Shown here: positions 36,383-46,001 of the stretch, piece after piece
Position numbering within the stretch: the first letter of the stretch is position 1
Layout: every line of letters begins with the position of its first letter
Assembly (NCBI GenBank): GCA_003155795.1
Contig: PMEM01000012.1
Span: 1-47,723 of the forward strand
Origin: Gemmatimonadota bacterium
GTDB taxonomy: Bacteria; Gemmatimonadota; Gemmatimonadetes; Gemmatimonadales; Gemmatimonadaceae
Direction: 5' to 3'
DNA: 47,723 bases
The notes under the pieces: generated by a model
Told to the model about the DNA's origin: nothing
The model's input: only the letters and a program-made list of their open reading frames with translations
Database searches by the model: none
Made by a program: the position numbers and the translations under genes

Positions 36383-37161
36383 GAACAAAACTACCGGACG
36401 GTCGCACCGTGTTGGATCACTTCGGCAACGACCTCGTAAGGCAAGTAGAGTCGATCATGGTATCACAAACGGGGCTCAATTTGCGCAATGACTTCGCCCA
36501 TGGGTGAGCTCGGCCCAGTCACTGCTCAGGGGAGATCGTTGGCACCGTTCTCCAACTCCTCTATGCTTTGGCGACGGTTCCACTCTCGTCAAACGAAGAT
36601 GTGGATCCGCCAGGCTAAATGCGCCAGCCGCATCATCTAGGGTTCCGCATTGCCGCATCCCCGCAAGTAAGGAGCGGCCGTTCCCTTTCACACATGGCAG
36701 ACATGTGCGAGGCGATCTGGACTGCTGCCATTTGCCTTGTGATGAAGGATGACATACTTCCCCGGATACGCCGTGATCGCACCCCGCGACGCCAGTTGTC
36801 TCGAATAGCGTCATAAGGTGCTCCGGATCGTAGTCTTCCAGGATCGCTCGCGTGATTCGGATCGTTCGAGTAATGGTCAGCCTGTCGTGTTTCCATGCCA
36901 AAACACCAAAGCCAAAGGCAAAGTCGCACTCTTTCACGCGCCAATCGTGTCCATCGAACCACTACATGATTACTGCGTCATGCACAGCGAACTTCGCAAA
37001 TATTGGATCGCTGATCGTTATACGTTCCTCGATATATAGATCCCATGGTTGTCAACGCTCATCTTCTTTGGTATTTCACAACAAAGCCTTGCCTCATAAA
37101 CATCTGCCGCAAGCAAGTACCCACTTGCGGAAATGACCGACCGTCCATTTAATTACGCGCC
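36383..37161. other. 780-bp gene-poor region with a possible gene relic
   Basis: No intact gene is seen. On the minus strand a frame from about 37051 down to 36700 has protein-like composition (ERITISDPIFAKFAVHDAVI, a TAG at 36964, then WFDGHDWRVKECDFAFGFGV and ILEDYDPEHLMTLFETTGV). Below about 36780 it turns to random-looking sequence. It may be the relic of an unknown gene. ACGGT-CGC-ACCGT (36398-36410) is a small hairpin after the KdpD-N gene without a U-run. The right end carries the tetR promoter. Confidence 0.35.
37107..37153 (+). promoter_or_regulatory. Promoter and inverted repeat before the TetR-led efflux operon
   Basis: CCGCAAG (37107-37113) and CTTGCGG (37124-37130) form an inverted repeat with a nested CAAGT/ACTTG. 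TTGCGG (37125-37130) and TTTAAT (37148-37153) with a 17-bp spacer fit -35 and -10. The repeated ACCGACCG (37137-37144) lies in the spacer, where TetR-type repressors commonly bind. The tetR ATG is 8 bp after the -10 with no Shine-Dalgarno, so a leaderless transcript is possible. Confidence 0.45.
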
Positions 37162-37800
37162 ATGGAAAGGCGCGAAGAATTACTCCGGGCTGCGGCCAGA
37201 GTCTATGCCAGACACGGGTACCGCGGGTCCACCACTCGTCGCATCGCCAACGAGGCGGGGGTCAACGAGATAACCATTTTCAGGCAGTTCGGGACAAAGG
37301 ATACGCTCATCCACGAGGCCATCGCTTCGTGCGGGATGGGCGGACCACTTGCCGCACTTCCGAAATTGCCTGTCGATCCCAACGCCGAGCTGCAAAAGTG
37401 GGTTGCGGCGCTCCGCACTCATATAGGTAATAACCGCCTTCTCATGCGCCGCTGCATGAGCGAGCGCGATGAGCATCCCCAACTGAGCGATTCCGCCAGC
37501 CGTGGTCCGATGCGTGCTACGGCGGAATTACAGGAATACATTGGCCGCCTCCAGGCCAATGGTTTCATCACGGGTGAGGTTGAGGCGAAGGCCGCAGCCG
37601 CAATGCTCATCGGTACGATCTTCTCCGACGCGATGGGGCGCGACACGATGCCCGATATCTATCCGAGCCCTCCTGCCCTCGCCGTCACACAGTACACGAC
37701 ACTCTTCCTCCGAGCGATCGGCGCGGCCTCAACCGTTGCCGCATCCAACGGCGCTGTGCCGCGTGTCATTGATCGGCTCCAGACATCTTCGTCCAATTAA
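37162..37800 (+). CDS. TetR/AcrR-family regulator of the efflux operon
   Basis: The 212-residue protein has the TetR helix-turn-helix at its N-terminus: RREELLRAAARVYARHGYRG, STTRRIANEAGVNEITIFRQ and FGTKDTL. A helical ligand-binding domain without further recognisable motifs follows. Its stop overlaps the outer-membrane channel gene start (TAATG), so it is cotranscribed with the efflux genes and probably represses them and itself. The inducer is unknown. Confidence 0.92.
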   Translation: MERREELLRAAARVYARHGYRGSTTRRIANEAGVNEITIFRQFGTKDTLIHEAIASCGMGGPLAALPKLPVDPNAELQKWVAALRTHIGNNRLLMRRCMSERDEHPQLSDSASRGPMRATAELQEYIGRLQANGFITGEVEAKAAAAMLIGTIFSDAMGRDTMPDIYPSPPALAVTQYTTLFLRAIGAASTVAASNGAVPRVIDRLQTSSSN

Positions 37801-39533
37801 TGAAATATCACATAGTCGGTAACGGCCGCACTACATACATGGCTCAACGACTTGTACGGACTCTCGTCGCGATTGCGCTGGGCGTCGCGGCGTACGCTGC
37901 GCCGGCCGCGCTTGGCGCGCAGGTTCCGGTTACACACGCAGATTCGGTCGCTGCGACGACGGCGCAGCCGATCTCGCTGGACGACGCGGTAAGGATAGCG
38001 CAGCAACGGAGTCAGGTTGTGCGCATCGCGAACAATGCGATAATGCGCGCCAAGGGTGGTCAGTATCAGGCGCGCAGTGGGCTCTTCCCGCAGCTTGGTG
38101 CGTCCGCGAATTACACGCGCACACTTGCTTCGCAATTCGCAAGTGCGTTCTCATCAACCAGACCGACGTCACCGGCAGGCCCACCGGGTCCGTGTAACCA
38201 ATATCTCTTCAACGGCGACTCGTCGCAACTCGCACGCGTAGCTGGTCTCGAGAACTACGCCCGATGCACGGTGGCTGGCAACTCTGCCAGCGATGCATCG
38301 ACGGGTGGTATCGACTTCAGCAAGGTGGGCTTTGGCTCCAAGAATGGTTACACGCTGGGGCTGTCGGGTTCGCAGAATCTCTTTACGGGCGGTCGCCTCA
38401 GCGGCTTGATCGAATCCGCAAACGCGACGCAGCGTTCAGCGCGCATCGAGCTTACAGCGCAGCAGGCGCAGCTTCAGCTGGATGTTACTTCCACGTACTT
38501 CGACGCCGCGCTTTCGGATCGGCTGTTGTCAATTGCGGAAGCGTCACTCAAGCAGACGCAGGAACTGCTCAAGCAAACGCAACTTCAGCAAAAAGTCGGT
38601 AACACGAGCGAATTCGATTTGCTGCGCGCGCAGGTGTCGGTGAGCAATCAACTGCCGATCGTGATCCAGGCACAGAGTGCGCGCGAAGTGGCCTATCTCA
38701 AACTCAAGCAGTTGCTCAAGCTCCCATACGATCAGCGCCTGGCGCTCACAACATCGGTCGAAGACTCTACGGCTGCGCCACCGGGCGTGGATCTCGCCCG
38801 TGCAAATTCGCCTGACACGCTCACTTCGCACCGTGCGCCGGTAAGAGAGGCGAACGAAGCGCTGGTGGCTCAGCGCGGGCAGTTGAAGGTCGCAAATTCG
38901 GAAAGGATTCCGACGCTCGCACTGTCCACGGCTTACAGCAGGCTGGCGTATCCAAGTTCGGGGTTGCCGTCGCTTGCGGATTTCCATCCCAACTGGACTG
39001 TCACCATCTCGACTTCGATTCCGATATTCCAGGGCGGGCGGATACGTGGCGACAAGATGATCGCCGAGTCCAACGTGCGTGATGCACAAGCGCGGCTGGA
39101 GCAGGCGAGAGAGGGGGCGGCGCTCGACTCACGTGTGGCTCTGAACACGCTGCGTCAGGCCGAGGCAACGCTGGCAGCGAGTGCGGGCACGGCTGCGCAG
39201 GCGCAGCGTGCCTATGAGATCGCCGAGGTCCGGTTCAAGGAAGGGATCTCGACTCAACTTGAGCTGAACGACACCAGGAATCAACTGTCGCAGTCGCTAG
39301 TGAACCGGGCGCAGGCATCGCGTGACGTGCAGGTCGCCCGGGTGAGGCTTGCCTTGTTGCCCGATCTGCCGATGCAGACGGCACCGGCCGGTCAGTCCAG
39401 CCTGTCGCAACAACAGCAGCAAGCGCAACAGCAGACACAATCACAGACAACGCAACCAGCGGGCGCATCGGGTCAGGGTACACCCGCGATTCCTGGCGCA
39501 TCTCCAACTGGTCAATCCGGAATCAATCCATAA
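37800..39533 (+). CDS. TolC-family outer-membrane efflux channel
   Basis: The 577-residue protein has two OEP repeats with ISLDDAVRIAQQRSQVVRIA near the N-terminus, LDVTSTYFDAALSDRLLSIAEA, and a second repeat with AYEIAEVRFKEGISTQLELNDTRN. ATG 37800 overlaps the tetR stop; ATG 37839 is the alternative and would give a more usual signal peptide (MAQRLVRTLVAIALGVAAYA). The C-terminal 50 residues are a Gln/Pro/Gly-rich tail (QQQQQAQQQTQSQTTQPAGA) not usual for TolC. It ends directly before the adaptor gene. Confidence 0.92.
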   Translation: MKYHIVGNGRTTYMAQRLVRTLVAIALGVAAYAAPAALGAQVPVTHADSVAATTAQPISLDDAVRIAQQRSQVVRIANNAIMRAKGGQYQARSGLFPQLGASANYTRTLASQFASAFSSTRPTSPAGPPGPCNQYLFNGDSSQLARVAGLENYARCTVAGNSASDASTGGIDFSKVGFGSKNGYTLGLSGSQNLFTGGRLSGLIESANATQRSARIELTAQQAQLQLDVTSTYFDAALSDRLLSIAEASLKQTQELLKQTQLQQKVGNTSEFDLLRAQVSVSNQLPIVIQAQSAREVAYLKLKQLLKLPYDQRLALTTSVEDSTAAPPGVDLARANSPDTLTSHRAPVREANEALVAQRGQLKVANSERIPTLALSTAYSRLAYPSSGLPSLADFHPNWTVTISTSIPIFQGGRIRGDKMIAESNVRDAQARLEQAREGAALDSRVALNTLRQAEATLAASAGTAAQAQRAYEIAEVRFKEGISTQLELNDTRNQLSQSLVNRAQASRDVQVARVRLALLPDLPMQTAPAGQSSLSQQQQQAQQQTQSQTTQPAGASGQGTPAIPGASPTGQSGINP

Positions 39534-40691
39534 ATGCGACGCACTTTCAAATACATCCCGATCGCACTGGCCGCCGTCACGCTCGTGTCGGGTTGCAATC
39601 GAAACACAGCAGAAGCAGCTGATACGACAGCCCAAATGGTAGTAGGGACCGAGAACATCGCGATAGCGCAGCACGGTTCGGTTACGAACGGGCCGGCGAT
39701 ATCGGGCTCGCTGGACGCAGAGTTGAACGCGACCATACGCGCGCAGATCTCGGGGTCGATCGTTGCGACGAATGCAGACGTCGGTCAGACGGTGAAAAAG
39801 GGGCAGCTTCTGGGCCGCATCGATGCGTCCGGCTTGCAGGATGCGTATCTGAGCGCCAAGTCGGCCGTTTCGTCAGCGGAGGCAAGCAATGCAGTCGCGA
39901 GTCGCAATTTGCAGCGCAGCCAGACACTGCTGCAGGCCGGTGCGATCGCGCAGCGAGATCTCGAGACCGCACAAACTCAGGCGGCGGCGGCGCAGGCTGC
40001 GCTTGAGGATGCGAAATCCCGGCTCGCAACCGCACAGAAGAACTTCGACAATACGCGCATCACAGCACCATTTGATGGAATAGTCAGCCAGAAGAGTGTG
40101 AGCCCGGGCGATGTTGTGCAGCCGGGCGGTGCGCTGTTTACCGTAGTCGATCCATCGACGATGCGGTTGGTTGCGGCGGTTCCGTCTGATCAGCTATCGA
40201 TGTTGCGCATTGGTACGGACGTAGCATTCACAGTTACGGGATACGCAAACCAGGAATTTCACGGAAAGGTGAAACTGATTAGTCCATCGGCCGATCCGAC
40301 CACGCGTCAGGTGCAGATCATCGTGTCGATTCCGAACAGGAGTCACACTTTGGTTACTGGACTTTACGCAGATGGGCGGATCTCGAGCCAGACGCAGGAA
40401 GGAGTAGTCGTCCCGATGTCGGCGGTGGATACGCGCATGCAACGTCCTGCAGTTGTGAAGATTGTTGGAGGCAAGGTCATACACGTGGATGTGACGGTCG
40501 GCATGCGTGACCCGACGGCGGAGACGGTTCAGATCACGAGCGGTGTGGCTGCAGGTGATACGCTGTTGACCGGGCCGGCCCAAGTGATCACACCGGGGAC
40601 GCCGGTGCGTGTGCAGCCGCCCCCATCGGATCAGAGTGCGCAGCCGATGGGGAGCGACACGCCAAACAGTACTCCGAACAGCGGTCACTAG
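39534..40691 (+). CDS. RND periplasmic adaptor (membrane fusion) lipoprotein
   Basis: The 385-residue protein has a lipoprotein signal with lipobox VSGC. The lipoyl/barrel-sandwich halves are SGSIVATNADVGQTVKKGQL and ITAPFDGIVSQKSVSPGDVV, flanking a helical hairpin of Ala/Gln-rich coiled coil. A beta-barrel domain (VAAVPSDQLSMLRIGTDVAF) and membrane-proximal domain follow. It connects the RND pump and the TolC channel. ATG follows the tolC-type stop with no gap. Confidence 0.93.
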   Translation: MRRTFKYIPIALAAVTLVSGCNRNTAEAADTTAQMVVGTENIAIAQHGSVTNGPAISGSLDAELNATIRAQISGSIVATNADVGQTVKKGQLLGRIDASGLQDAYLSAKSAVSSAEASNAVASRNLQRSQTLLQAGAIAQRDLETAQTQAAAAQAALEDAKSRLATAQKNFDNTRITAPFDGIVSQKSVSPGDVVQPGGALFTVVDPSTMRLVAAVPSDQLSMLRIGTDVAFTVTGYANQEFHGKVKLISPSADPTTRQVQIIVSIPNRSHTLVTGLYADGRISSQTQEGVVVPMSAVDTRMQRPAVVKIVGGKVIHVDVTVGMRDPTAETVQITSGVAAGDTLLTGPAQVITPGTPVRVQPPPSDQSAQPMGSDTPNSTPNSGH

Positions 40692-40700
40692 AGGCCGAAG

Positions 40701-43700
40701 ATGTTCATTTCCGATTTTGCAATCAAGCGTCCCATAGTCACTGTAGTGATCATGGTGGCGCTGGTGATATTCGGGCTGTTCGCGGCGTTCAATACGGACG
40801 TTGACGAGCTGCCCGACATTCAGCAGCCGATTGTCTTCGTAGCGGTACCGTACCCGGGCGCTTCGCCGGATCAGGTGGAACGTGAAGTGGTCGACCGTAT
40901 GGAGGAGGCGTTCCAGGGTCTCAACGGAATCGATCAGATCACTTCGACATCGACGGACGGATTCGCGCAGATCATCGTGCAGTTCGTCTTCTCGAAGCCG
41001 AGTGATCAGGCTGCGCAGGATGTGCGCGACGCCATCTCGGGCATTCGGGACAAGCTCCCGGTCGAGATGAAGGAGCCGATCATCAAGAAGTTCGATCCTA
41101 CGGATCAGCCGATCGTATCGCTCACGCTCTCGTCCAACAGCCTCAAGCCAAATGAGCTGACGATTCTTGCGGACCCGAACATAACTCGCCAGATCCAGGG
41201 ATTGTCCGGAGTCGCGCAGGTGACCCTGTCTGGCGGAGTCGATCGTGAGATCTCGGTCGATGTGATACCGTCGAAATTGAATGCCGCCAAGGTTAGTGTT
41301 GCGGATGTCGTGAACGCACTCAACGCGCAGAATCTCGCGGTTCCGGTGGGGATGATCACCGGCTCACTCGAGGAACGAGCCATTAGACTGCGCGGGAGGA
41401 TAGAGAACGCTCATGATTTCGGGCAGCTCGTTGTTGCTCAACGCGGAGGTCAGGTAATACACCTCGCAGATGTCGCAAATGTATCTGATGGTTCAGCGGA
41501 GCAGCGCTCGCTGGCACTGTTCAACGGTGTGGAAGGCATCGGAATTGATATAACCAAATCGAAAGGCACGAGCACCACTCGTGTCAGCGATGAGATCAAC
41601 GCTCGCGTCAACGAAATACGCAAGACGCTCCCGCCTGGCGTGAAGCTGGATGTAGTGCGCGATGCGGGACCACGTGTGGTCCATTCGGTACGCAATGTGG
41701 AAGAGGCGCTGGTCGAAGGAGCGATCCTGACAGTCATCGTGGTCTTCCTGTTCCTGAACTCATGGCGATCGACGGTTATCACCGGACTGGCGCTGCCAGT
41801 TTCGGCGATATCGTCATTCATTGCGGTGAAAGCGTTCGGTTTCACGCTCAACACGATGTCATTGCTCGGCCTGTCGCTTGCCATCGGAATTCTGATAGAC
41901 GATGCGATAGTGGTGCGAGAAAATATTGTTCGACATATCGAGATGGGCGAGGATCACTTTACGGCGGCACATACTGGAACCGACGAGATTGGTCTTGCCG
42001 TAACGGCGACAACGTTCTCGATCATGGCGGTGTTCGTCCCGATCGCCTTCATGAGCGGAGTTTCCGGGCAATGGTTCCGTCCGTTCGCCCTGACGATCGC
42101 GTGCGCGGTGCTGGTGTCGCTTTTTGTATCCTTCTCACTGGATCCGATGCTATCGGCGTACTGGCCCGATCCGGCGATCGAGGCGCACGAGCACCGTAGC
42201 TGGATATCGCGGAAGCTCGAGACTTTCAACAAGTGGTTTGACCGGCAGGCTGACAGCTATAAGAATGTCATTGCATGGGCGCTGGATCACCGTGCCGACA
42301 TGGTTGCCATCTCGATCGGTGTCTTCTTCGCGAGCGTTCTGATTCCCGCGAAGGGATTGTTCGCGGCGATCACTCTTCTGGCTGGTGTGCTGCTCATCAT
42401 CTGGCTGCTGTCATTCAACTATCCCAAGTCGGCGATCGGGACGATGATCAAGACCGTGATTGCGGTCGGGGTGTTCGTCGGCTCGCTCGCATTCGGTCTC
42501 ACCCTGCCCGAGCCTGGCTGGGCCAAGCTCGGCGGAGGCTTCGTTCCTGATTCTGATAACTCCGAGTTGAACGTCTCTGTTGAGGCGCCGCCGGGCTCGA
42601 ATCTCGATTATACGCATATCAAGGCCGAGGAGATCGGCCGCATAATCCGGACACACAAGCAAGTCGCGTACACATATACAGTCGTCGGTACCGCGACCGG
42701 TTCGGGCGAGGTGGATGTGGCCAACATCTACGTCAAACTGGTGCCGAAGAACAAGCGATCGCTATCGCAGCGTGATCTGAGCGACATGATTCGTGCGGAG
42801 ATCGCTCACGTCGCGGGCGTGACGGCGTACACGTTCAACAGCAGCTTCGCGGGCAATCAGAAGCAGATTCAGGTGCAGATCCGCGGTAACGACGCATCGC
42901 AGCTGAACGCGGTCGCTGAAAAGATGGAAATCGAGGTTCGCAAGGTCCCGGGTGCCGCCGATGTCGGGTTATCGACGAAGGGGTTGAAGCCCGAACTCGA
43001 TGTACAGTTGAATCGCGGCCTCGCCGGTACACTCGGCATTACTGTGGGACAACTTGCGCAGGCACTGCGCCCGGCATTTGCTGGAGTGCAGGCTGGAAGC
43101 TGGGTAGATCCTACTGGAAAGACGCGCGACGTAACCGTACGGCTTCCAGCTGGCTCACGCCAGAATGTGTCGGATCTGCGACAGCTTCCGATTCCGGTTC
43201 CCGCACAGGCTGGCGGATCCGCACCACCGTCGACAGTGGCTGCGAGTCCGATCAACTCAGGGCCACAAACCATTCCACTTGGGCAGATCGCGACCGTGCG
43301 TCTCACGACGGGACCGGCACAGATCGATCACCTGGACGAGGACAAGGTCGTTACGATCGGAGTGAATCCGCAGGGACGTCCGTTGAGTGAGGTATCCGCG
43401 GATGTGAATCGCGCGATTGCGAAGGTTCCACTGCCGCCAGGCGTGCATCTGTCTCAGGGCGGACAGGTCAAGGATCAGAACGAAGTATATGGAGCTATCG
43501 TGTCGGCGCTCGGTCTGGCGATCCTGCTCATGTATCTGATTCTCGTCGTGCAGTTCGGTTCGTTCCTGGATCCGCTGGCGATCATGTTGTCGCTACCACT
43601 CTCGTTGATTGGTGTTGTGCTCGCGTTGTTGATCACATCGGACACGCTCAACATCATGTCGATGATTGGCGTTATTCTGCTGATGGGAATCGTTGCGAAG

Positions 43701-44102
43701 AACGCGATCCTGCTGGTGGACTTTGCCAAATGGACGCGGGAGAAGAAGAAGGTGACGTTGCGCGAGGCGCTTATCGAAGCAGGCCGCGTGCGTCTTCGTC
43801 CGATCCTCATGACCACGTTTGCACTTATTGCCGGAATGATTCCGGTGGCACTAGGATTTGGTGAGGGCGCCGACTTCCGGGCACCACTGGGGCGTGCCGT
43901 CATCGGTGGGGTCATAACCTCCACGCTGCTCACATTGATCGTGATCCCGACTTTCTACGAGATCCTGGATGAATGGCGTGAGGGACTCATTCACAAGTTC
44001 GCGCGCGGGAAGAGTGTGGCCGGCGCGCGGGATCATGCGCCCAGGGGCGAGCTCGCCTCGGGGGCGCCGCGGCAGCCAGCCATGAGTGAGCCGACGCCGT
44101 AG
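40701..44102 (+). CDS. RND efflux transporter, AcrB/MdtB-like with extra hydrophobic segments
   Basis: The 1133-residue pump starts MFISDFAIKRPIVTVVIMVAL and has the proton-relay Asp pair D400-D401 (GILIDDAIVVREN) and K1000 (GIVAKNAILLVDFA), plus the usual porter loops. Between TM6 and the second porter half, AcrB has one helix (TM7); here residues about 534-606 give three hydrophobic stretches: VAISIGVFFASVL, AAITLLAGVLLIIWLLSF and VIAVGVFVGSLAFGL, before GGGFVPDSDN. A total of 14 TM helices is predicted by eye. Substrates are unknown; AcrB-like (HAE1) drug type is more likely than metal CusA type. Confidence 0.93.
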   Translation: MFISDFAIKRPIVTVVIMVALVIFGLFAAFNTDVDELPDIQQPIVFVAVPYPGASPDQVEREVVDRMEEAFQGLNGIDQITSTSTDGFAQIIVQFVFSKPSDQAAQDVRDAISGIRDKLPVEMKEPIIKKFDPTDQPIVSLTLSSNSLKPNELTILADPNITRQIQGLSGVAQVTLSGGVDREISVDVIPSKLNAAKVSVADVVNALNAQNLAVPVGMITGSLEERAIRLRGRIENAHDFGQLVVAQRGGQVIHLADVANVSDGSAEQRSLALFNGVEGIGIDITKSKGTSTTRVSDEINARVNEIRKTLPPGVKLDVVRDAGPRVVHSVRNVEEALVEGAILTVIVVFLFLNSWRSTVITGLALPVSAISSFIAVKAFGFTLNTMSLLGLSLAIGILIDDAIVVRENIVRHIEMGEDHFTAAHTGTDEIGLAVTATTFSIMAVFVPIAFMSGVSGQWFRPFALTIACAVLVSLFVSFSLDPMLSAYWPDPAIEAHEHRSWISRKLETFNKWFDRQADSYKNVIAWALDHRADMVAISIGVFFASVLIPAKGLFAAITLLAGVLLIIWLLSFNYPKSAIGTMIKTVIAVGVFVGSLAFGLTLPEPGWAKLGGGFVPDSDNSELNVSVEAPPGSNLDYTHIKAEEIGRIIRTHKQVAYTYTVVGTATGSGEVDVANIYVKLVPKNKRSLSQRDLSDMIRAEIAHVAGVTAYTFNSSFAGNQKQIQVQIRGNDASQLNAVAEKMEIEVRKVPGAADVGLSTKGLKPELDVQLNRGLAGTLGITVGQLAQALRPAFAGVQAGSWVDPTGKTRDVTVRLPAGSRQNVSDLRQLPIPVPAQAGGSAPPSTVAASPINSGPQTIPLGQIATVRLTTGPAQIDHLDEDKVVTIGVNPQGRPLSEVSADVNRAIAKVPLPPGVHLSQGGQVKDQNEVYGAIVSALGLAILLMYLILVVQFGSFLDPLAIMLSLPLSLIGVVLALLITSDTLNIMSMIGVILLMGIVAKNAILLVDFAKWTREKKKVTLREALIEAGRVRLRPILMTTFALIAGMIPVALGFGEGADFRAPLGRAVIGGVITSTLLTLIVIPTFYEILDEWREGLIHKFARGKSVAGARDHAPRGELASGAPRQPAMSEPTP

Positions 44103-44991
44103 ATTTGAGCGGGTGAGGTCAAACAGTAGCCGCGCGCTTCGCGCGGCGCAGGTCGGGATGTTCGTCAATCTGCTCCTCGCGATCATCAAGCTGATCGCGG
44201 GGATCGTTGGCCATGCGTACGCCCTGGTCGCCGATGCTGTCGAATCGACGACCGACATCTTCTCGTCACTCGTCGTATATGGTGGCCTGCGCATCGCCGC
44301 TCAACCCGCCGATGAGGATCATCCGTACGGACACGGCCGAGCGGAAGCGCTCGCGGGTGCGTTTGTCGCTCTGATGTTGGTTGCAGCCGGTATCGGAATT
44401 GCAATCGAGGCGGTGCGCGAGATCAGGACTCCGCATCACGTACCGAAGGCGTGGACGCTCGCTGTGCTCGTGGGCGTGATCGTCATCAAGCAGGTTCTCG
44501 CGACCAAAGTTTTCCAGATTGGATCGGAGATCGGTAGCACTGCGGTAATGGGTGACGCGCGGCATCATCGCAGCGACGTAATAACTTCCACGGCTGCGTT
44601 TGTCGGAATCAGCATCGCGGTGATCGGCGGCCCCGGGTGGGAGCAGGCGGACGACTGGGCCGCGCTCGTGGCATCGCTGGTCATATGCTACAACGGTGTG
44701 AAGATGTTGCGGCCATCGGTGAACGATCTGATGGATCGCCTTCCCGAGCACGGTGTGGTGCAGGCGATTGCTAATGCTGCGACCAGTATTCCGGATGTAC
44801 GCGCCATTGAAAAATTGAAGGTACGGAAAGTAGGTTTGCAGTACGCTGTGGACCTGCACGTGCAGACCGATGCACTGATGTCACTGCACGACGCGCATAT
44901 CGTCGGCGGCAAGGTAAAGGGCGCAATTCGAGCTGCCATGCCGGCGGTAGATGAAGTGTTGGTCCACATGGAGCCTTACGAGCCAGGTTGA
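44086..44991 (+). CDS. CDF-family cation transporter
   Basis: The 301-residue protein has six TM helices and the CDF metal residues: TM2 DAVESTTD (D50, E53, D57), HPYGHGRAEALAG, TM5 HHRSD (H160, D164), and a cytoplasmic ferredoxin-like domain ending VLVHMEPYEPG. It exports Zn2+, Co2+, Fe2+ or Mn2+ by proton exchange; the ExxxD plus HxxxD set does not settle which. GTG 44086 overlaps the RND gene by 17 bp; GTG 44113 is an alternative. Coupling to an efflux operon is unusual. Confidence 0.9.
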   Translation: MSRRRRFERVRSNSSRALRAAQVGMFVNLLLAIIKLIAGIVGHAYALVADAVESTTDIFSSLVVYGGLRIAAQPADEDHPYGHGRAEALAGAFVALMLVAAGIGIAIEAVREIRTPHHVPKAWTLAVLVGVIVIKQVLATKVFQIGSEIGSTAVMGDARHHRSDVITSTAAFVGISIAVIGGPGWEQADDWAALVASLVICYNGVKMLRPSVNDLMDRLPEHGVVQAIANAATSIPDVRAIEKLKVRKVGLQYAVDLHVQTDALMSLHDAHIVGGKVKGAIRAAMPAVDEVLVHMEPYEPG

Positions 44992-45178
44992 GTCTGGGTT
45001 CCAGGACGCCGCTCCGCCCTGCCGCGAGATTCGCGCACATCCGTTTGGCTGAAAACGTGACAAATGTCACACTATTCTGAGCATTCAGGGATAGACTTAA
45101 TCCTGAGGGTTCGGGTTCGCGATCCGAAGTCTGCAGACAATTCACAGGGTAATCGCTGCGCTGGCGGCGGTCGCAGGA

Positions 45179-45799
45179 ATGACTGCGTGTAATTCTTCCA
45201 AACCGGCGGCGAGTGCTGCTGCAGCTGGCGCTGGAGCGGGTCCTGTCACGTATGTTGCGGACTTGCAGCCGCTCAATACGAGTACAACGGGACTCCAGAC
45301 ATCCGGTGAGGCGCGGATAGTCGTAAATGGCGACAGCCTGACGATAACCACGAACGTCAAGGGCGTCGCGCCACGCATGACGCATCTGCAACACTTTCAT
45401 GGCTTTGCGGATAATCGAGATGCCATCTGTCCGACGGCGGCTGCCGACACGAATCACGACGGTGTCATCGATATCCACGAGACGGAGCCAATGGTCGGTG
45501 TGACGATGGTTCCGTTCACGAGCGATCCGGTGAGCATGCAGATTGTAACGAACACCTATCCAACTGCTGGCGCGGATGGATCGTTCACGTACAGCAAGAC
45601 GGTATCACTTGCTGCTCTCGATTCTGCGTTCAAGAAGACGTTCAACGGTAGCGATCTGGATATTGCGGGCCGTGTCGTCATGATCCATGGCATCCCGGAC
45701 AGCACCAAACTCAAATCGTCCGTCTCGTCGCTTGGAGACATTCCGGCTCAGGTCACGATCCCGATTGCCTGTGGCAAGCCGGTGAAGCAGGGAAACTAG
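45179..45799 (+). CDS. CHRD-like secreted protein with an EF-hand loop
   Basis: The 206 residues include a CHRD-like pattern (SGEARIVVNGDSLTITTNVKG, MTHLQHFHGF) and a canonical EF-hand loop from D90 to E101 (DTNHDGVIDIHE), followed by a C-terminal part with VVMIHGIP. The reading frame continues upstream as TIHRVIAALAAVAGMTAC, a lipoprotein signal with Cys at residue 4 of this ATG frame. The true start may therefore be the rare CTG 45131 or ATT 45140, and ATG 45179 would lack a signal. Ca2+ binding is likely; function is unknown. Confidence 0.7.
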   Translation: MTACNSSKPAASAAAAGAGAGPVTYVADLQPLNTSTTGLQTSGEARIVVNGDSLTITTNVKGVAPRMTHLQHFHGFADNRDAICPTAAADTNHDGVIDIHETEPMVGVTMVPFTSDPVSMQIVTNTYPTAGADGSFTYSKTVSLAALDSAFKKTFNGSDLDIAGRVVMIHGIPDSTKLKSSVSSLGDIPAQVTIPIACGKPVKQGN

Positions 45800-46001
45800 A
45801 AGACCGCCGCCGCGGTTCTGCCTGGCGCTGAGAAATCGCCCATCGCATCGCAGGGCAAGCATGGTATTGTTGGCGCGGCCTGGAGCGGCTAATTTCCCGG
45901 CACTCGGATACGCACATTGGACGATACCAGGACGTTCCCGCCACGCCGATGGTGGTTGCAGTTCTCTCAGTTGGTGAACACTCAACTCCAAAGAGGACAG
46001 A

